From JBDWFY01 sp964291365 (lineage in GTDB: Bacteria > Pseudomonadota > Alphaproteobacteria > Rhizobiales > Stappiaceae), in the NCBI GenBank assembly GCA_964291365.2, contig OZ219977.1, positions 1 through 64,000 on the forward strand: a stretch of DNA of 64,000 nucleotides, written 5' to 3'. Below the pieces are notes generated by a model, which worked only from the letters and a program-made list of their open reading frames with translations, did no database searches and had not been told where the DNA came from. Of the stretch, positions 33,359 to 44,297 are shown in pieces. Made by a program: the position numbers and the translations under genes. The first letter of the stretch is position 1; every line of letters begins with the position of its first letter.

Positions 33359-34349
33359 AGCACCCCCAGACTGTCACCTGTCGCCCAGATAGAGAAGATA
33401 TGCATACTAGTATACTCGACAGTGCACACTGAGCTGAACATGACTGGAGCAGTTGCTGCATAATTTGGCGAACACAACATCGATGTCATACTGTCTCTAC
33501 TTATGTATGTACTTGTTTCAAGCTCGAGCGCTACTGGTCCACAGATAAGTACGAGCACCCCCCTCAGCTCTTGGCCTAGTTAACATAGTCCATAGAACAG
33601 CCTCATCCTGCACCCCCTTGGCTACCCTAAACCATCAGCTACTATTAAAAAACAGCTTAGAAGATAACCAGAAACTTATCTTATCCCAAAATTCGGTCGA
33701 AAACCTTGACTTTAGCTCGCTAGCTACGTTCAGAACGTGCTCTTGGTGATGATTTGAACTTCGACCTTTCCATTTTGTAAGTGGGTGTGGCCAAAATTTG
33801 CGCACGCGCTTCGCGCGCGTATATGTATATCAGCACCCCCTTCCCTAAAATCCTGGCTACGCCCCTGGTTATCTACGTACCCGTACTTACCTGTACTGTA
33901 GATGGTACGGCTGGGTACGGCTTGTATACGGGCTGAAAGTCACAGCCCGTGAAAGCACAGCCTGTATGCACCCGTTGATCGGGCACGGGGGGATACGGAG
34001 ACGTATACGGATCCGTATATGATCGTACACTCCTTACGGGATATACGGATCTGTGGATATTTCGCTGTGTAATAGAGTCTGGGTGTGTAAAGGCTGGGTC
34101 TGGTCGGCTACACTTACGCGAGACTCCACTAAGGCCTGCTAGGGCACTGCACTACAGTCGTGGCGATATTCGCCGTTCAAACGTTGTTGAACATCTTGTC
34201 TTAGGCACCCAGCTGTCGGAACAAATTTTACTGGACAAATATCAGCTTTCCAGTGAGTGTATTTATCGCATTGGTTTTGTAAGACGGAGAGGTTTGTTTC
34301 TGGCATAATGAAACACTGGGCCATGGGATCGGGATAGGAAGCAACCCTA
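33359..34349. other. No convincing gene
   Basis: Contains a low-complexity TACGG-rich region (33870-34060). A 61-codon ATG-to-TAG minus frame at 34324-34139 (starting MAQCFIMPETNL) has no supporting context. Confidence 0.35.
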
Positions 34350-34567
34350 AAGGCCGGCTCACAACACGACGCTAAATAATACGTTGCGTTGCGTCGCCTT
34401 CGCGTCGACGCTTGTAGAGACGCAACGCAACGCTAGGATAGACTCGGATCCTATCCTTGCCCCTTGCGTCTGATCGCTAAGAAATTGCTAATAATTTTAG
34501 TTAGAAAAATTTGCGTTTCGCGAATTAACGCAACGCAAGGCCTTGCGTCACTATGTGAACCGGCCTT
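34350..34567. mobile_element. hAT-like MITE, 218 bp, with telomere-like target duplication
   Basis: The ends AAGGCCGGCTCACA and (inverted) AAGGCCGGTTCACA are followed by palindromic GCGTTGCGT-rich subterminal repeats. AACCCTA flanks both sides (34343-34349 and 34568-34574), a 7-8 bp duplication as in hAT insertions. The target happens to be one and a half telomere-type repeats. Confidence 0.65.
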
Positions 34568-34790
34568 AACCCTAACCCTCTTTCCCCTCCCAAGAGAGCC
34601 TGGGTACGAGGCTAGAGGTTGGACATGACACACGTTACGTTGTAGTCACATGACCTTGGTATGCAAGTTTCTACTGCTATACCGGTATACGTGTTATAAT
34701 TTTGTGAGTGTAGCTGATAGCCAAATCTGAAGCTGAACGGAGCTGAATCACATAGATCTAATGTTCTAGCAATGAAATTAACCTACTACA

Positions 34791-35306
34791 TTAGGGTGTC
34801 CAACCGAAAAGGTCGAAGTATGCAAAACAAATTTGTCTCAGTGGTTTCGAGTAGACACACCCTAGGTAAGATAGAAACCACTCCACAAATTGGCTACGCT
34901 CTTGGAAAAGTTCGCAAAAAGGCAATATTAAATCATAAGCCCAAGTACAAAAAAATGGCTACATGACCAAAACTATGTGCATAGAGGCAGGTGCACAAGC
35001 TGTCAGGTATACCACTTCTAGAGGTTACTTTGAGAGTTTAACAACAGGTGTTGTCTGGCGTATGCCTCAAACAACCTCCAAAGTGGTTTACATTTCAGCT
35101 AGTGCTCCTGCCCCTATGCGCATGGTATTGGTCACGTAACCTTTTCTTGTACTTGCACGTATGATTAAATATTGCGTTGTCACGAAGTTTTCCAAGGGCA
35201 TAGCTGATTTGCAGCATGGTTTCTATCTTACCTAGGGTGGGTCTACTCGAAACCACTGAGACGAATTCGTTTTGCATACTTCGACTTTTTCGGTTGGACA
35301 CCCTAA
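34791..35306. mobile_element. Long foldback element with about 200-bp arms that read as protein
   Basis: The TTAGGGTGTCCAACCGAAAA arm (34791-34990) is inverted at about 35110-35306, and a second inverted pair fills the centre (ACCACTTCTAGAGG / CCTCCAAAGTGGT), so almost the whole 516 bp folds back. Both arms, read outwards in, encode nearly the same peptide, RVSNRKGRSMQNKFVSVVSS versus RVSNRKSRSMQNEFVSVVSS. The substitutions are largely conservative. Class unknown; no clear target duplication. Confidence 0.7.
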
Positions 35307-35377
35307 CAGTGCTCTCACTAACTTTATTTGGTTCTTCAGACAAGATGTCTGGACAAATGTAGATTTAATCCGTCACT

Positions 35378-36761
35378 TTAAATTTTAATCAGACATATTA
35401 TATATTGTGAGAATACTCGTTCCAAGTACCCGTTAGACATAGGAAGGCAGAACAGAAGCTCTACAACACCGAGAACGTTCTTCCACTGCCCAGAATCAAC
35501 AGCATTGAATTCCTGAACAGCTGAAACGTCTAGTGAAGCAGCTTCCAAAGGAATTTGAAATCGTTGACAGATAGCTTCAAGAGCTGCATGTCCAAAACTA
35601 GCTGACTCACTTCGTTCCCAACCATTTGTGGCCAAAATGATTACGGCATAGGTAAGCAAATCTGTATCATGCGCTTAAATTCGATTTCGAAGACACGTCT
35701 TCAATGCTTCAACATATTCATCCTTGTGCACTTCCAGGTGAGTTCTAGCTCTGTCAAAATGTGTGAGCTCTACTCCTTGATATGAAGTAGATCCATCGTC
35801 CTCATGCTTGATTCGCCCAAGTACCTTCTTGACGCTAGGGAGGTCTTCAAAAGGTGTAGTTTTGATCTTTTCAAGTGACTTTTTCGTCTTCATGACAGCT
35901 TCAATCGCTCGAACTACACAGATCTCTTCTTCTTGAAGAACTTTGCATAGGACGGAGCAAGGCCGGAGGAGATCATGAAACAAGGCACAGCCAAGGAGTA
36001 TCTTTGAGTCTTGCCACTTCAAAACATAGCCTTTCACTTTCTGTCTATATACAGACTTCAGGCTGGTGTCTTCGGTCAAGGCTATCATGTGGGAAAGATA
36101 AGCACCAAATCTATCCACTACCCTTTCGAGAGCTGCCACTTTGTGTGTAATGAATCGAGTTCCACAGGCACGAAGGGGGCGACTGCCTCCTTGAATGGGC
36201 ATCTCTGAAGGCTCCAAACAAGACTTGAGCTCAACAATGATATCCTCTAGTTGGTGGCACTTCTTGGGGGATTTGTTGTATATGTAATACAAACGTAAAA
36301 GAACATCATCAATGGTGCCAAAGAAGGTAGATTTCAGAGCATCTTGAACAGAGAGCTCAAGGTGATGAGCTAAACACCAGAACATGAAAATCCATGGAAC
36401 TTCTCTCGTAAGAATTCCCTTCAAACCACCTTCCACAATGTTGGCACTGGCTCCATCACACCCAAATCCAATCATTTTTACCTTCCAATCGTCAATCTCC
36501 ATGTACTGCATGGCTCTATCAAATGATTCATAAAGACCTTCTCCTGTTCCACTCTTGAGGTACCGGGCAGACAAAAACGTACTTCGAACATGAACTTTGT
36601 CATCTGATGAGAGGGGATCGAAATGAAGAGCCAAGTACAACTCCACTTCAACATTGCCAGCATCTGTAGTTGCATCAGCTTGAACGCTAAAGAATTTACT
36701 CACGAAGTTCAAAAATCTGCTATAGCCAGACTGGATATGGCCACATTCGCTGCTTTTTGTC
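35378..36761 (-). pseudogene. ZNF862/KIAA1586-like hAT transposase, one nonsense codon
   Basis: The minus-strand frame opens after an acceptor-like TTTACTTAG (exon from 36761) and lacks an ATG. FFSVQADATTDAGNVEVEL carries the first catalytic-type Asp region, GFGCDGASANIVEGG the second conserved block, and FWCLAHHLELSVQDAL the insertion-domain boundary typical of hAT transposases of the ZNF862 group. The frame meets TAA at 35675-35677 and then continues without shift to LLTYAVIILATNGWERS and the hAT dimerisation motif ELLFCLPMSNGYLERVFSQ, where it ends early. The N-terminal zinc fingers are not found. A single nonsense codon and a lost C-terminus make it a probable recent pseudogene of a transposon or domesticated copy. 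Confidence 0.75.
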
Positions 36762-37050
36762 CTAAGTAAAGGTCACGTTTTTCAATTATCTTAGTACCAT
36801 TGAAAAGCGCTTTGAGCAGTGGTGTTATAGGCGAGGACAGAGTTTGTACACAGCCAGTGTTGTTAGAAATAGAGTCGGACCATTTTACCTACAAAGAGTT
36901 ACAGTGTAAAGTGTGCATTTTATGGTTGGTGACCTATCAGTAATGTTGTGTACTCCTACACATCTCTTCATATCAATGTCATGTTTTTTGCTGTTTTGAT
37001 GTTTTAGCCATTCTTCCATCCTTCTTTATATTCTACAGGTTCCTGCAGAC

Positions 37051-37881
37051 ATGGCACAAAGTAAGTCATATCTTCTTGATCCTGGAATTGCTGGACTGAT
37101 ACTAGACGGAGAGTTGTGGTCACGGGAGCCTGGCCTCCTTGTGCGCTACCACAAAGATCTACAGACAACTCTATTACACCCGGATTCAAAGGTGACCCTC
37201 AGCGACTTGGAAGGCTCGTCATCTACAGTACAGCGGTCCGTTCATGCATGGAAATGGACTCAGAGCATCATCCAGACACAGAAGAACACTGGTACCAAGT
37301 TGCTTGTGACGCCCACGGTACAGAATGAACTTACGGATGCCTTGCAGGTGTGTACTTGCACGTATATCTGTTCAATTGGCTTTGGTGTTGATAGTTTGTT
37401 CTCTCCCCAGTTTCGAGAGAACGCGTGGAAGTGCTGTGAGGAAGTCGGGATCGAAGAACTTTACGACTTGTGTTATCATATAAGTCCATCGGATGTGAAC
37501 AATGTGGTGTCTACGGTTGAATCAGAGCTAATGGCAGCCGTTGCTCCGAGGCATCTCACCCCAATGGAAAAGAAAGCAGTTTTACCAGCTATCAATGCGT
37601 TTGCCAACCAAGCGACCATGGCAAGGATCGCCGAGGACATCAAAATCTACATCGAGGCTTATATCGCAAGCCAGAAACTACGAGGCAACGTGGTGATGCT
37701 GGTGACTGATAATCACAAGTTCTTACATACATGTGCTGGAAGTGTGATCGCTGAAAACATCCTGATGGAACAAGTCCAGACTTTGGTAAAGGAAGCCCGG
37801 CCTCGCGACCGTAATGGTGTGGAGGATACCCATCCACCAATCCGTGTCAAGCTTGCTGGTGAAATCATACCTGGCGTGTAA
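37051..37881 (+). CDS. PIN-like domain protein, copy 1 (last exon missing)
   Basis: Exons 37051-37347 and 37411-37877 flank a 63-bp GT...CCCCAG intron whose length is a multiple of three with no stop, so an unspliced reading also stays open (276 aa). The protein has a PIN-like layout: LLDPGIAG near the start, TPTVQNELTDALQ with the central Glu, and MLVTDNHKF with the C-terminal acidic site. Against copy 2, DT is replaced by DP and DD by DN, so nuclease activity is doubtful. The GTAAGT donor at 37878 has no matching last exon downstream; the TAA at 37879-37881 would end it 16 residues short. A CTACAG acceptor at 37039 suggests a 5' UTR intron. Repeats follow directly (37940-39253). It is a probable truncated duplicate of 44298-45384. 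Confidence 0.65.
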   Translation: MAQSKSYLLDPGIAGLILDGELWSREPGLLVRYHKDLQTTLLHPDSKVTLSDLEGSSSTVQRSVHAWKWTQSIIQTQKNTGTKLLVTPTVQNELTDALQVCTCTYICSIGFGVDSLFSPQFRENAWKCCEEVGIEELYDLCYHISPSDVNNVVSTVESELMAAVAPRHLTPMEKKAVLPAINAFANQATMARIAEDIKIYIEAYIASQKLRGNVVMLVTDNHKFLHTCAGSVIAENILMEQVQTLVKEARPRDRNGVEDTHPPIRVKLAGEIIPGV

Positions 37882-37939
37882 GTATCCTATATTTGTCTTC
37901 CTGCCAAAATTAACTTGCACTGCACTGTATGAATACTTA

Positions 37940-38615
37940 GACTATAGTTACTAATATATCTGCAATCTGATTGGGTAAAGTAATGTGTGTTTCTAACCTA
38001 CTTAGGTCCTTGCAGGTTTATGAAGTGCTTGAGGCTCTCAGTAAATGCTTCGCATTAGCAGGGTTCTACCCAGGATAATCTTAGTGGTTACAATTGAGCT
38101 AAAACATTGTCAAAATGCATTAAATATAGCATTTCAACACTTTTTACTCTCTGTGAGTGGTGGTAAATCAAGCCTGAGTGGTGGTAAAAATAGCTGAGTG
38201 GTGGTTGGGGCCGACCACTCCGGACCAGTGTTGGCAGAACCATGCATTAGCGCTGTACTCAGTGCTAGGCAGGGTTTATGCAAACATTCTAAGTAATGCC
38301 AGCCTAGGCCTAAACGCATTAGGATTCAGTGGCTCAAAGTGAGTGGATCCTCTTCTATATACTGAATCTGAAAAGCCGCTACTACTGGTTACTATTTGTC
38401 ATAATGATTGTAAAATTATGCTTATAACCCAGCATTTGCTATGTGCTATATACACAACACATGTACCTCATCCAATTGGATCTACACGCTCTTGAGACTC
38501 TCCGACCTAAAGTAGTGCACCTCACTGCACTCAGGACACTACAACCTCAGGGTTTTTGGTCTCTAAACTGCATAGATCCCTTGGAGTCAGTATCTTATTT
38601 AGTTGTATTATGTGG
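37940..38615 (+). repeat. CTTCTAACCAACTTAGAAACC repeat family, diverged copy
   Basis: Shares CTGCAATCTGATTGGG, TTTCTAACCTACTTAG and the terminal hairpin blocks CTCATCCAATTGGATCTAC and TAGATCCCTTGGAGTCAGTATC with 16147-16752. Contains three AGTGGTGGTA-type short repeats (38153-38205). Confidence 0.6.
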
Positions 38616-38638
38616 ACATCTTGGTACTTTTCTATAAA

Positions 38639-39253
38639 TGTGACCGGATTTGAGGAAACCTGGCATATTTGTGAAACGCGCAGGTCAAAAAATGTCAAAG
38701 TCCAGTTTTTGTGACATTCATGTCAAAGAACCTTTCTACCAACTGTGCCACCACCTATACAGGGTAAACGTAAGATACCAAGGTGAAATAAGCCTTTATT
38801 TTGACCTACCAACTCTCTATAGCTGCCGTACACGGAACCTGTTGCTATGGGCACTAATTAGAATTCCCGCAGGTGGGCTATCTAAATACAGCTAGATTCA
38901 TCAAACTATTGTACGTTTGCTCACTTTTTAAGCTTTTTTGGCATCGAAGAAGAAGCAGCTCTTGTTATCGACAACGAAGTTCGACCTTTGCATTCATTTT
39001 GATTGGCTCCGCCCAAGTCAATTGATTTCTGGTTCACGCGTAGTACACGGAAACGTTATACGTGTGCATAGCAACGCCTTTAAACCGTAATTTCTCGATT
39101 ACTGTGGGTGTGACGTGATCGCAAACAAAGCACTAGCTCCATAGTGAAACGCGCGATATGTTGATCAGACTTGGAAGAACGTTAGCTCTATGGTAGTGCT
39201 ATTTAAAAATTCATAGATTGACCAATATGCCAGGTTTTCTCAGATCCCATTCA
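38639..39253 (+). mobile_element. TGTGAC-family MITE, copy 2
   Basis: Starts TGTGACCGGATTTGAGGAAA. The right end (CCAGGTTTTCTCAGATCCCA) is a degraded inverse. The body matches 62302-62962 throughout, including GCATCGAAGAAGAAGC and GGAAACGTTATACGTGTGCA. It lies 20-odd bases from the 37940-38615 repeat. Confidence 0.8.
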
Positions 39254-40144
39254 TAAATTAGCAATATTGTCTGCTAAGACATACCTATGGTAACAAAGCA
39301 GAATATGGTTACACATACATGTACATAATTATACATTTGCACAAATGTGCATTTTGTACTATACAGTTATATATTGTTCTATTCACCCATGTAGCACACA
39401 CCGCCCGGGCAAAATGTCAATAGCTTGTTTCTCTAAGCATCTCTAGCAGTTCTGTTTTACACCACCATCATGTATTACATTTTGGGTGTCGACTGCGATG
39501 TTGCTTCACTTTTTATTTTAGGATCAGAGTTACAGGTTTGCCCCCAATTCTATATTCCAGTCAGCCCAGTAAAGATTGAGAATTGCAAGAGTAGGGTTGT
39601 CACAAAAGAACCACTCAAAATAAACAGTTTTAGCCTAGATATAGCGTATTAGTAGGTGAAGTTAAGTCTGTTAGTGGCCATCATTCTAGCTGGTAGACTT
39701 GAGATTCAGCAGATAGCAGGTCTGGTCGTAAACTGGTAGTCTTTTTATATCCTATTATGCAGTGTTGGATGTACTGCATCAACAGAACATGGTTGGTCCA
39801 ATGTATGCAAATCAGTATACGATCAAGTATGTAGGATATACGACAGCTGGTTGGTATATAGGGAATAAGAGTATAGCTACTGAGCCTTGCTCTTTCCTTA
39901 GTAACAAGCAGAGTGTGATTGTCAAAACCCTTATATGATGCTTGAACTTTGGTTTATTAACGCTCAGTGCATGCACACAAGGGGTAATTACCCCAAGCAC
40001 ATGTGCAAGGGATAAATAATTGGTCTGGTTGTCCTTGTGAGCACAAAAATCGCCATATCTTGAGATCTAGGCATCTGAGCTACTCCTAAGCATAACAAAT
40101 CAATCATGATCTTCTGTCCTTTGCTTGTCCTTCAGACAAGTTCC
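39254..40144. other. No gene seen; one dispersed-repeat copy
   Basis: Carries a GTGCAAGGGATAAATAATTG copy of the repeat described at 7033 (about 39995-40075). Otherwise unannotated. Confidence 0.4.
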
Positions 40145-40480
40145 TAGTCTGGCTAGACCCTTCTCTCTTCCCTCATGGTGAAGGAGAAGGGTCTAGCAAA
40201 GATCACTTTTAATTACTAGTCAGATTCTGACTAGTGGACTGTGATTGGTCCTTTCAGAGTCAATTTAAGCTCCTGTGGGTTTGCAGACAGTAGCAAATTG
40301 AACTTGTGCCTGCTTTTGGTACCCACTCAATCATTTAGCTGCCCTGCTAGCTAACCACAACTTGTATATTGTATAATAATTAAGCATGGCTAATTGCGTT
40401 TTCAAAAGTGACCTTTGCTAGACCTTTCTCCTTCACATGAGGGAAGAGAGAAGGGTCTCTGGGTCTAGCTTGCCAGACTA
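40145..40480. mobile_element. TAGTCTGG-type foldback MITE with exact 9-bp TSD
   Basis: TAGTCTGGCTAGACCCTTCT...CTTCCCTCATG is inverted as CATGAGGGAAGAGAGAAGGG...TGCCAGACTA. ACAAGTTCC flanks both ends (40136-40144 and 40481-40489). Length 336 bp. Same terminal consensus as 26356 and 46069. Confidence 0.85.
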
Positions 40481-40703
40481 ACAAGTTCCAGGAAACCTTG
40501 TAGGGGAAAACTACCCAATTATGTGTCATTTTCTTAGTTCTTACTATGCAATGGCTACCACATCATGATTTGTTGTCAAACATTGCTGTCTGGTACAGTG
40601 CTTTGCAGGACAGTTGTCCACTGGAAAGAGTAAATAGGCAGTGGCCTAATTCAGTTATGGTACACAACACATAGCATACTAAGCAGTGCAAGCTTACCAG
40701 ACC

Positions 40704-41061
40704 TAGCCTCGTCCCCAGGCTCCTCCCAGCTTTTCAATGTTGCACGCTGAAACGCGAGAGGGCCTGGTATCTAATTGCACGTGACTAGCACGCGACTGTA
40801 CAAAGTATGGGAAGGGTAGGTGGAAGGGTAGAAAATAGATCTACGTACTGCTGCTTTCTGAAGTCGCCGTTTACTGGCGAATGTTGACTGTGCTGAGTAA
40901 GAGTTCGACTGGAGCTTCAGGAGTGACGATCACCTCGTTTTGAAAAGGCTAGACTGTTTGGGCGTTCTTGCACACATAAGTCACGTGCAATTAGATACCA
41001 GGCTCCCCCGTTTTTCTGCGTGTAACATTGAAAAACTGGGAGGAGCCTGGGAACGAGGCTA
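40704..41061. mobile_element. TAGCCTCG-type foldback MITE with 8-bp TSD
   Basis: TAGCCTCGTCCCCAGGCTCC and the inverse of TAGCCTCGTTCCCAGGCTCC form about 85-bp arms that extend through CCTGGTATCTAATTGCACGT. ACCAGACC flanks both ends (40696-40703 and 41062-41069). Length 358 bp. Confidence 0.85.
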
Positions 41062-41712
41062 ACCAGACCTTCCTTATGCATGTGTGTTGGAATAGAGAAT
41101 AGGAGGGTCTAGTTATGAGACTAGACCAATTAAGTGCCACATTTCTATATTGAAAAATTAGTGATTTTCAAAAGACTGCATCAGCCATACACATCTGAAG
41201 ACTAAATCATTTCTACAATATTTACATTTGTCTTGTTCTTGGTATGAAAGTGAAGTTTATTCAGTCCTCTTTTCAAATGTGCTTGAGATGGAATGATGAT
41301 TGTATCTCAACCACATTACAGTTGTACTGTTTTTTGCCGCCACATGCGTGGCAAGTGTATCATTAACCTCCATAGGTGGCCCACGTTGACAATTAATTTG
41401 TGTTTACAGAAGTTCTGGCCTTGGAGTCAGCAGTGCACAAGCTACATGAAGACTGCATACATTATATAACTATGTAGTTTGCTTTGCAGAACACTACATG
41501 ACATTATGTTCCATTGTATGCTGTGTGAAATACTGTACTTTGCTATCATTGCAGTCTATTTTTGTAAATCAAGTTGTGTAAAACTACTGACTGTAATGCA
41601 GACCTTTATAGTGGCTGGACATGTGATTGTTGTAAGATTTTGTTTTCATTTCAAGGTATTAACACCCTAAGCAGAAAAACAATATTCTGGAAAACATTGT
41701 GAGCTGTAGATG

Positions 41713-42071
41713 TAGCCTCGTCCACAGGCTCCTTGATCTCTTTGATGTACACAAGAAAAGAAGGGGAGCCTAGTATCTAGTGTCATGTGAGTTATGTAGG
41801 CCCAGTCGACACCAAGGTGTAGGAAGGATGACAGTTCAGTATTGATGCATGTAAAAGATATGATGACTTTCAAGCGAGTGTAGTACAATACATCAAGGCC
41901 TTGCAGAGCAACTTGTGATAAACTAAAGTTGCGAGTGGGTTTCAAATCGACGGTTATTCACCACTCCATTTTCATGACATTGTGCCAGCATTGAAGTCAC
42001 GTAACTCGTGACATTAGATATCAGGTTCCCCCTATATCTTGTATAGACTATGAAACCTGGGGATGAGGCTA
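41713..42071. mobile_element. TAGCCTCG-type foldback MITE, older copy
   Basis: TAGCCTCGTCCACAGGCTCC faces the inverse of TAGCCTCATCCCCAGGTTTC, with a subterminal GATAYYAG/CTAGTATC block. Length 359 bp, almost that of 40704-41061 and partly alignable to it. The target duplication is only approximate (CTGTAGATG versus TTTGTAGTG). Confidence 0.75.
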
Positions 42072-42988
42072 TTTGTAGTGGTATGCACAGTATGGATAGC
42101 TATATGATACATGCATATGTCAACACTGCTCTTCCAGCATATTGGGTTAGTGTCATCAGTGTGGTTATTATATTTTCTAATTCAGATGTAGACAAGGACT
42201 TTCATAACATCCTTAGGAGTAATTCTAACCACCTCCAGAACATGCTAGAAACAAAATAAAACCAAGATTATTTGATTGAAATCTCACCGCAGTGCGATTT
42301 AATTTTGAGGTGCTGTTCTATGTGGTAACAATTTGAGGGCAGCTGGATAGCAGTGTCCATACCCATACTCCTGTGTACGGCGATGATGTGGTTATTAAGA
42401 GTCGAACATCAGCATGTGCTAACATTAAACATGTACAATACCATGTGTACACAATGAAGAAATGCATGTTGGCTTTACTTAGCAAAGTAGTGAATGAATA
42501 TTCCACATACTAGTAACTGGATTGATGTTTTACCATGTGCAACATTTTGAGGATGGCGTTGAAAATTCAAAGTGTGGCAAGATTTCAATGAAATGTGTAC
42601 GATAACTTTTGTGTGTGCACCAGGTCATACTTTTTGCACCAAAAAGCTCAGAGGTTCAAGTAGTCAGCAAGTAGTATGTAGTTAGAAATTCTTGTTAGCA
42701 TACCAGTACTCTTCATGTACACTTCTTTGCCTTTGGACCCAGTTAAGGCTCAGTTGTATATAAGCAAGGGGAAAGTTATGTAATAACGTGAGCATGGGGG
42801 AATCTTTGAATCATGTTAGTCTCTCTCTCTCTCTCTCTCATTCTGCTTAGTATGAATGTAGACACACCTGTACCAGTGTACACACATACACTCTTTCACC
42901 TCACTCTATGGGTATGCTGAATTTCAGTCCCTCAACCTATCTGCAAATCTTTGTACTTGTAGTAGCTGAGCACTATGTTCTTGCTAGA
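42072..42988. other. No gene seen
   Basis: A (CT)n run near 42822-42838. No exon or element was recognised. Confidence 0.35.
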
Positions 42989-43258
42989 TTGCAAGTTGGT
43001 TGACCAACAAACTCACTCAACCATAGATCAAAGCACTAGCTGATAAGGTAATGAAATTCATGGGTGAACTGCTTTGATCTATGGTTGAGTGACTTTGCAT
43101 TTGCACTTACAACTGGTCAACCAACTTGCAATCTCAGCACCTTTGCAACAGACAGCCTGCAAACACTAGAGCGGGCAACATTTAATTCAATTAGAAATTG
43201 TTTACACAGCAACATGTTGGTGGTTTATGGACTTAGTCTAGTGTTGCAAAGGTGCTGA
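42989..43258. repeat. Two adjacent inverted repeats
   Basis: ATTGCAAGTTGGTTGACCA (42990) with TGGTCAACCAACTTGCAAT (about 43113), enclosing CTCAACCATAGATCAAAGCA and its inverse. Next to it, TCAGCACCTTTGCAAC (43135) with GTTGCAAAGGTGCTGA (43243). Probably one or two small foldback transposons. Confidence 0.7.
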
Positions 43259-44297
43259 AATTCACTGCTTTACCTTGTCAGTAATACAGTAGCCTTTATG
43301 CACATTTAGCCACAATAGCTGTAGTCTAGAAATTCAAGTTGTGGTTACCAATTCAAACTCTAGTCAGCCCTCAACCCTCTGTACATGTAAGCATGCTACA
43401 CTCACTTTGTAGGAAGTAATAGCATTTTGTCTCATTACACTGCTTAGCTCTAGTACCCTTATCAACCTTTGAACTACATGGGCCTACAGCACACCACTTG
43501 TACACACCTATAATAGCCTGCAGGATTTGAGGATTAACCCTTAATTTACTGGACAACAAGGCATTGTTGTCCAGCTGTTGAATAGACTTTCTTGGTTATT
43601 GTTGCTTTCCACAGGTATGCAAGGGAAACAAATACTGCCATAACTCTGGAATGAAAGTGAAAATGGAAATCCACCTGTACAATACCCTTAGGGTAAAAAT
43701 CTTAATTCTACATGCTGGTGTAAAATGCTGCCAAGATCTCCCCCCCCCCCCCCCCCACCCCACTTTGTGTATAATATTATGAATTCTGCTGCTTTTTCTG
43801 CTCTCCGCTCTGGTTAACTCATTCTGCAGCAGGCCAATCTGCCAGCAACTCTCCACACTCCAATGCTACAGCAGCATATTTAAGTTTCTGGCCACAAAAG
43901 GCAGCCATCAGTTGTCCATGAGGAACAATCAACTGGCAGTTGGACGTGTCACTGTGTACTCTGGTCAAGCTAACCTAATTAAGAAGAGGGGCGGGTCTAG
44001 CTCGCCAGACTACGTAGTAACCTGCAAGCTTTGAGGTTTCTTTGAGCACTGCTGAGCGCAATTGGGTAGCTTCGAGCATCCTGACCTCTTGCATGGGAGT
44101 GAAAATACCATTGGTTCAACGCTAGTCTACGCTGCGCGTGCGCCGTGCAGCCGTGACGCACAAGATTGCTAACCGGCCATGCAATATTTTGTGGTTGGGA
44201 ACTAGGTGTATTGCACCACGTTAGAACAGCATAAAGTGACGTTGTATAGAAGCCTATCTCTCAGTTATCCTGGAGTGAAGAGAAAAGTGATCTCAAG
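43259..44297. other. 5' flank of PIN gene copy 2; no exon seen
   Basis: Holds a C17-type run (43740-43757), a CTGGACAAC...GTTGTCCAG hairpin (43549-43574) and a solo TAGTCTGG-family end at 43997-44012. No TATA-like box is obvious before the ATG at 44298. Confidence 0.35.

Noticed and set aside
34139..34324. 61-codon ATG-to-TAG minus-strand frame
   Set aside because: A clean start and stop, but short, isolated and without a recognisable domain.
34565..34582. Telomeric repeat
   Set aside because: Only about two AACCCT units, partly created by a target-site duplication; too short for a telomere or an interstitial array.
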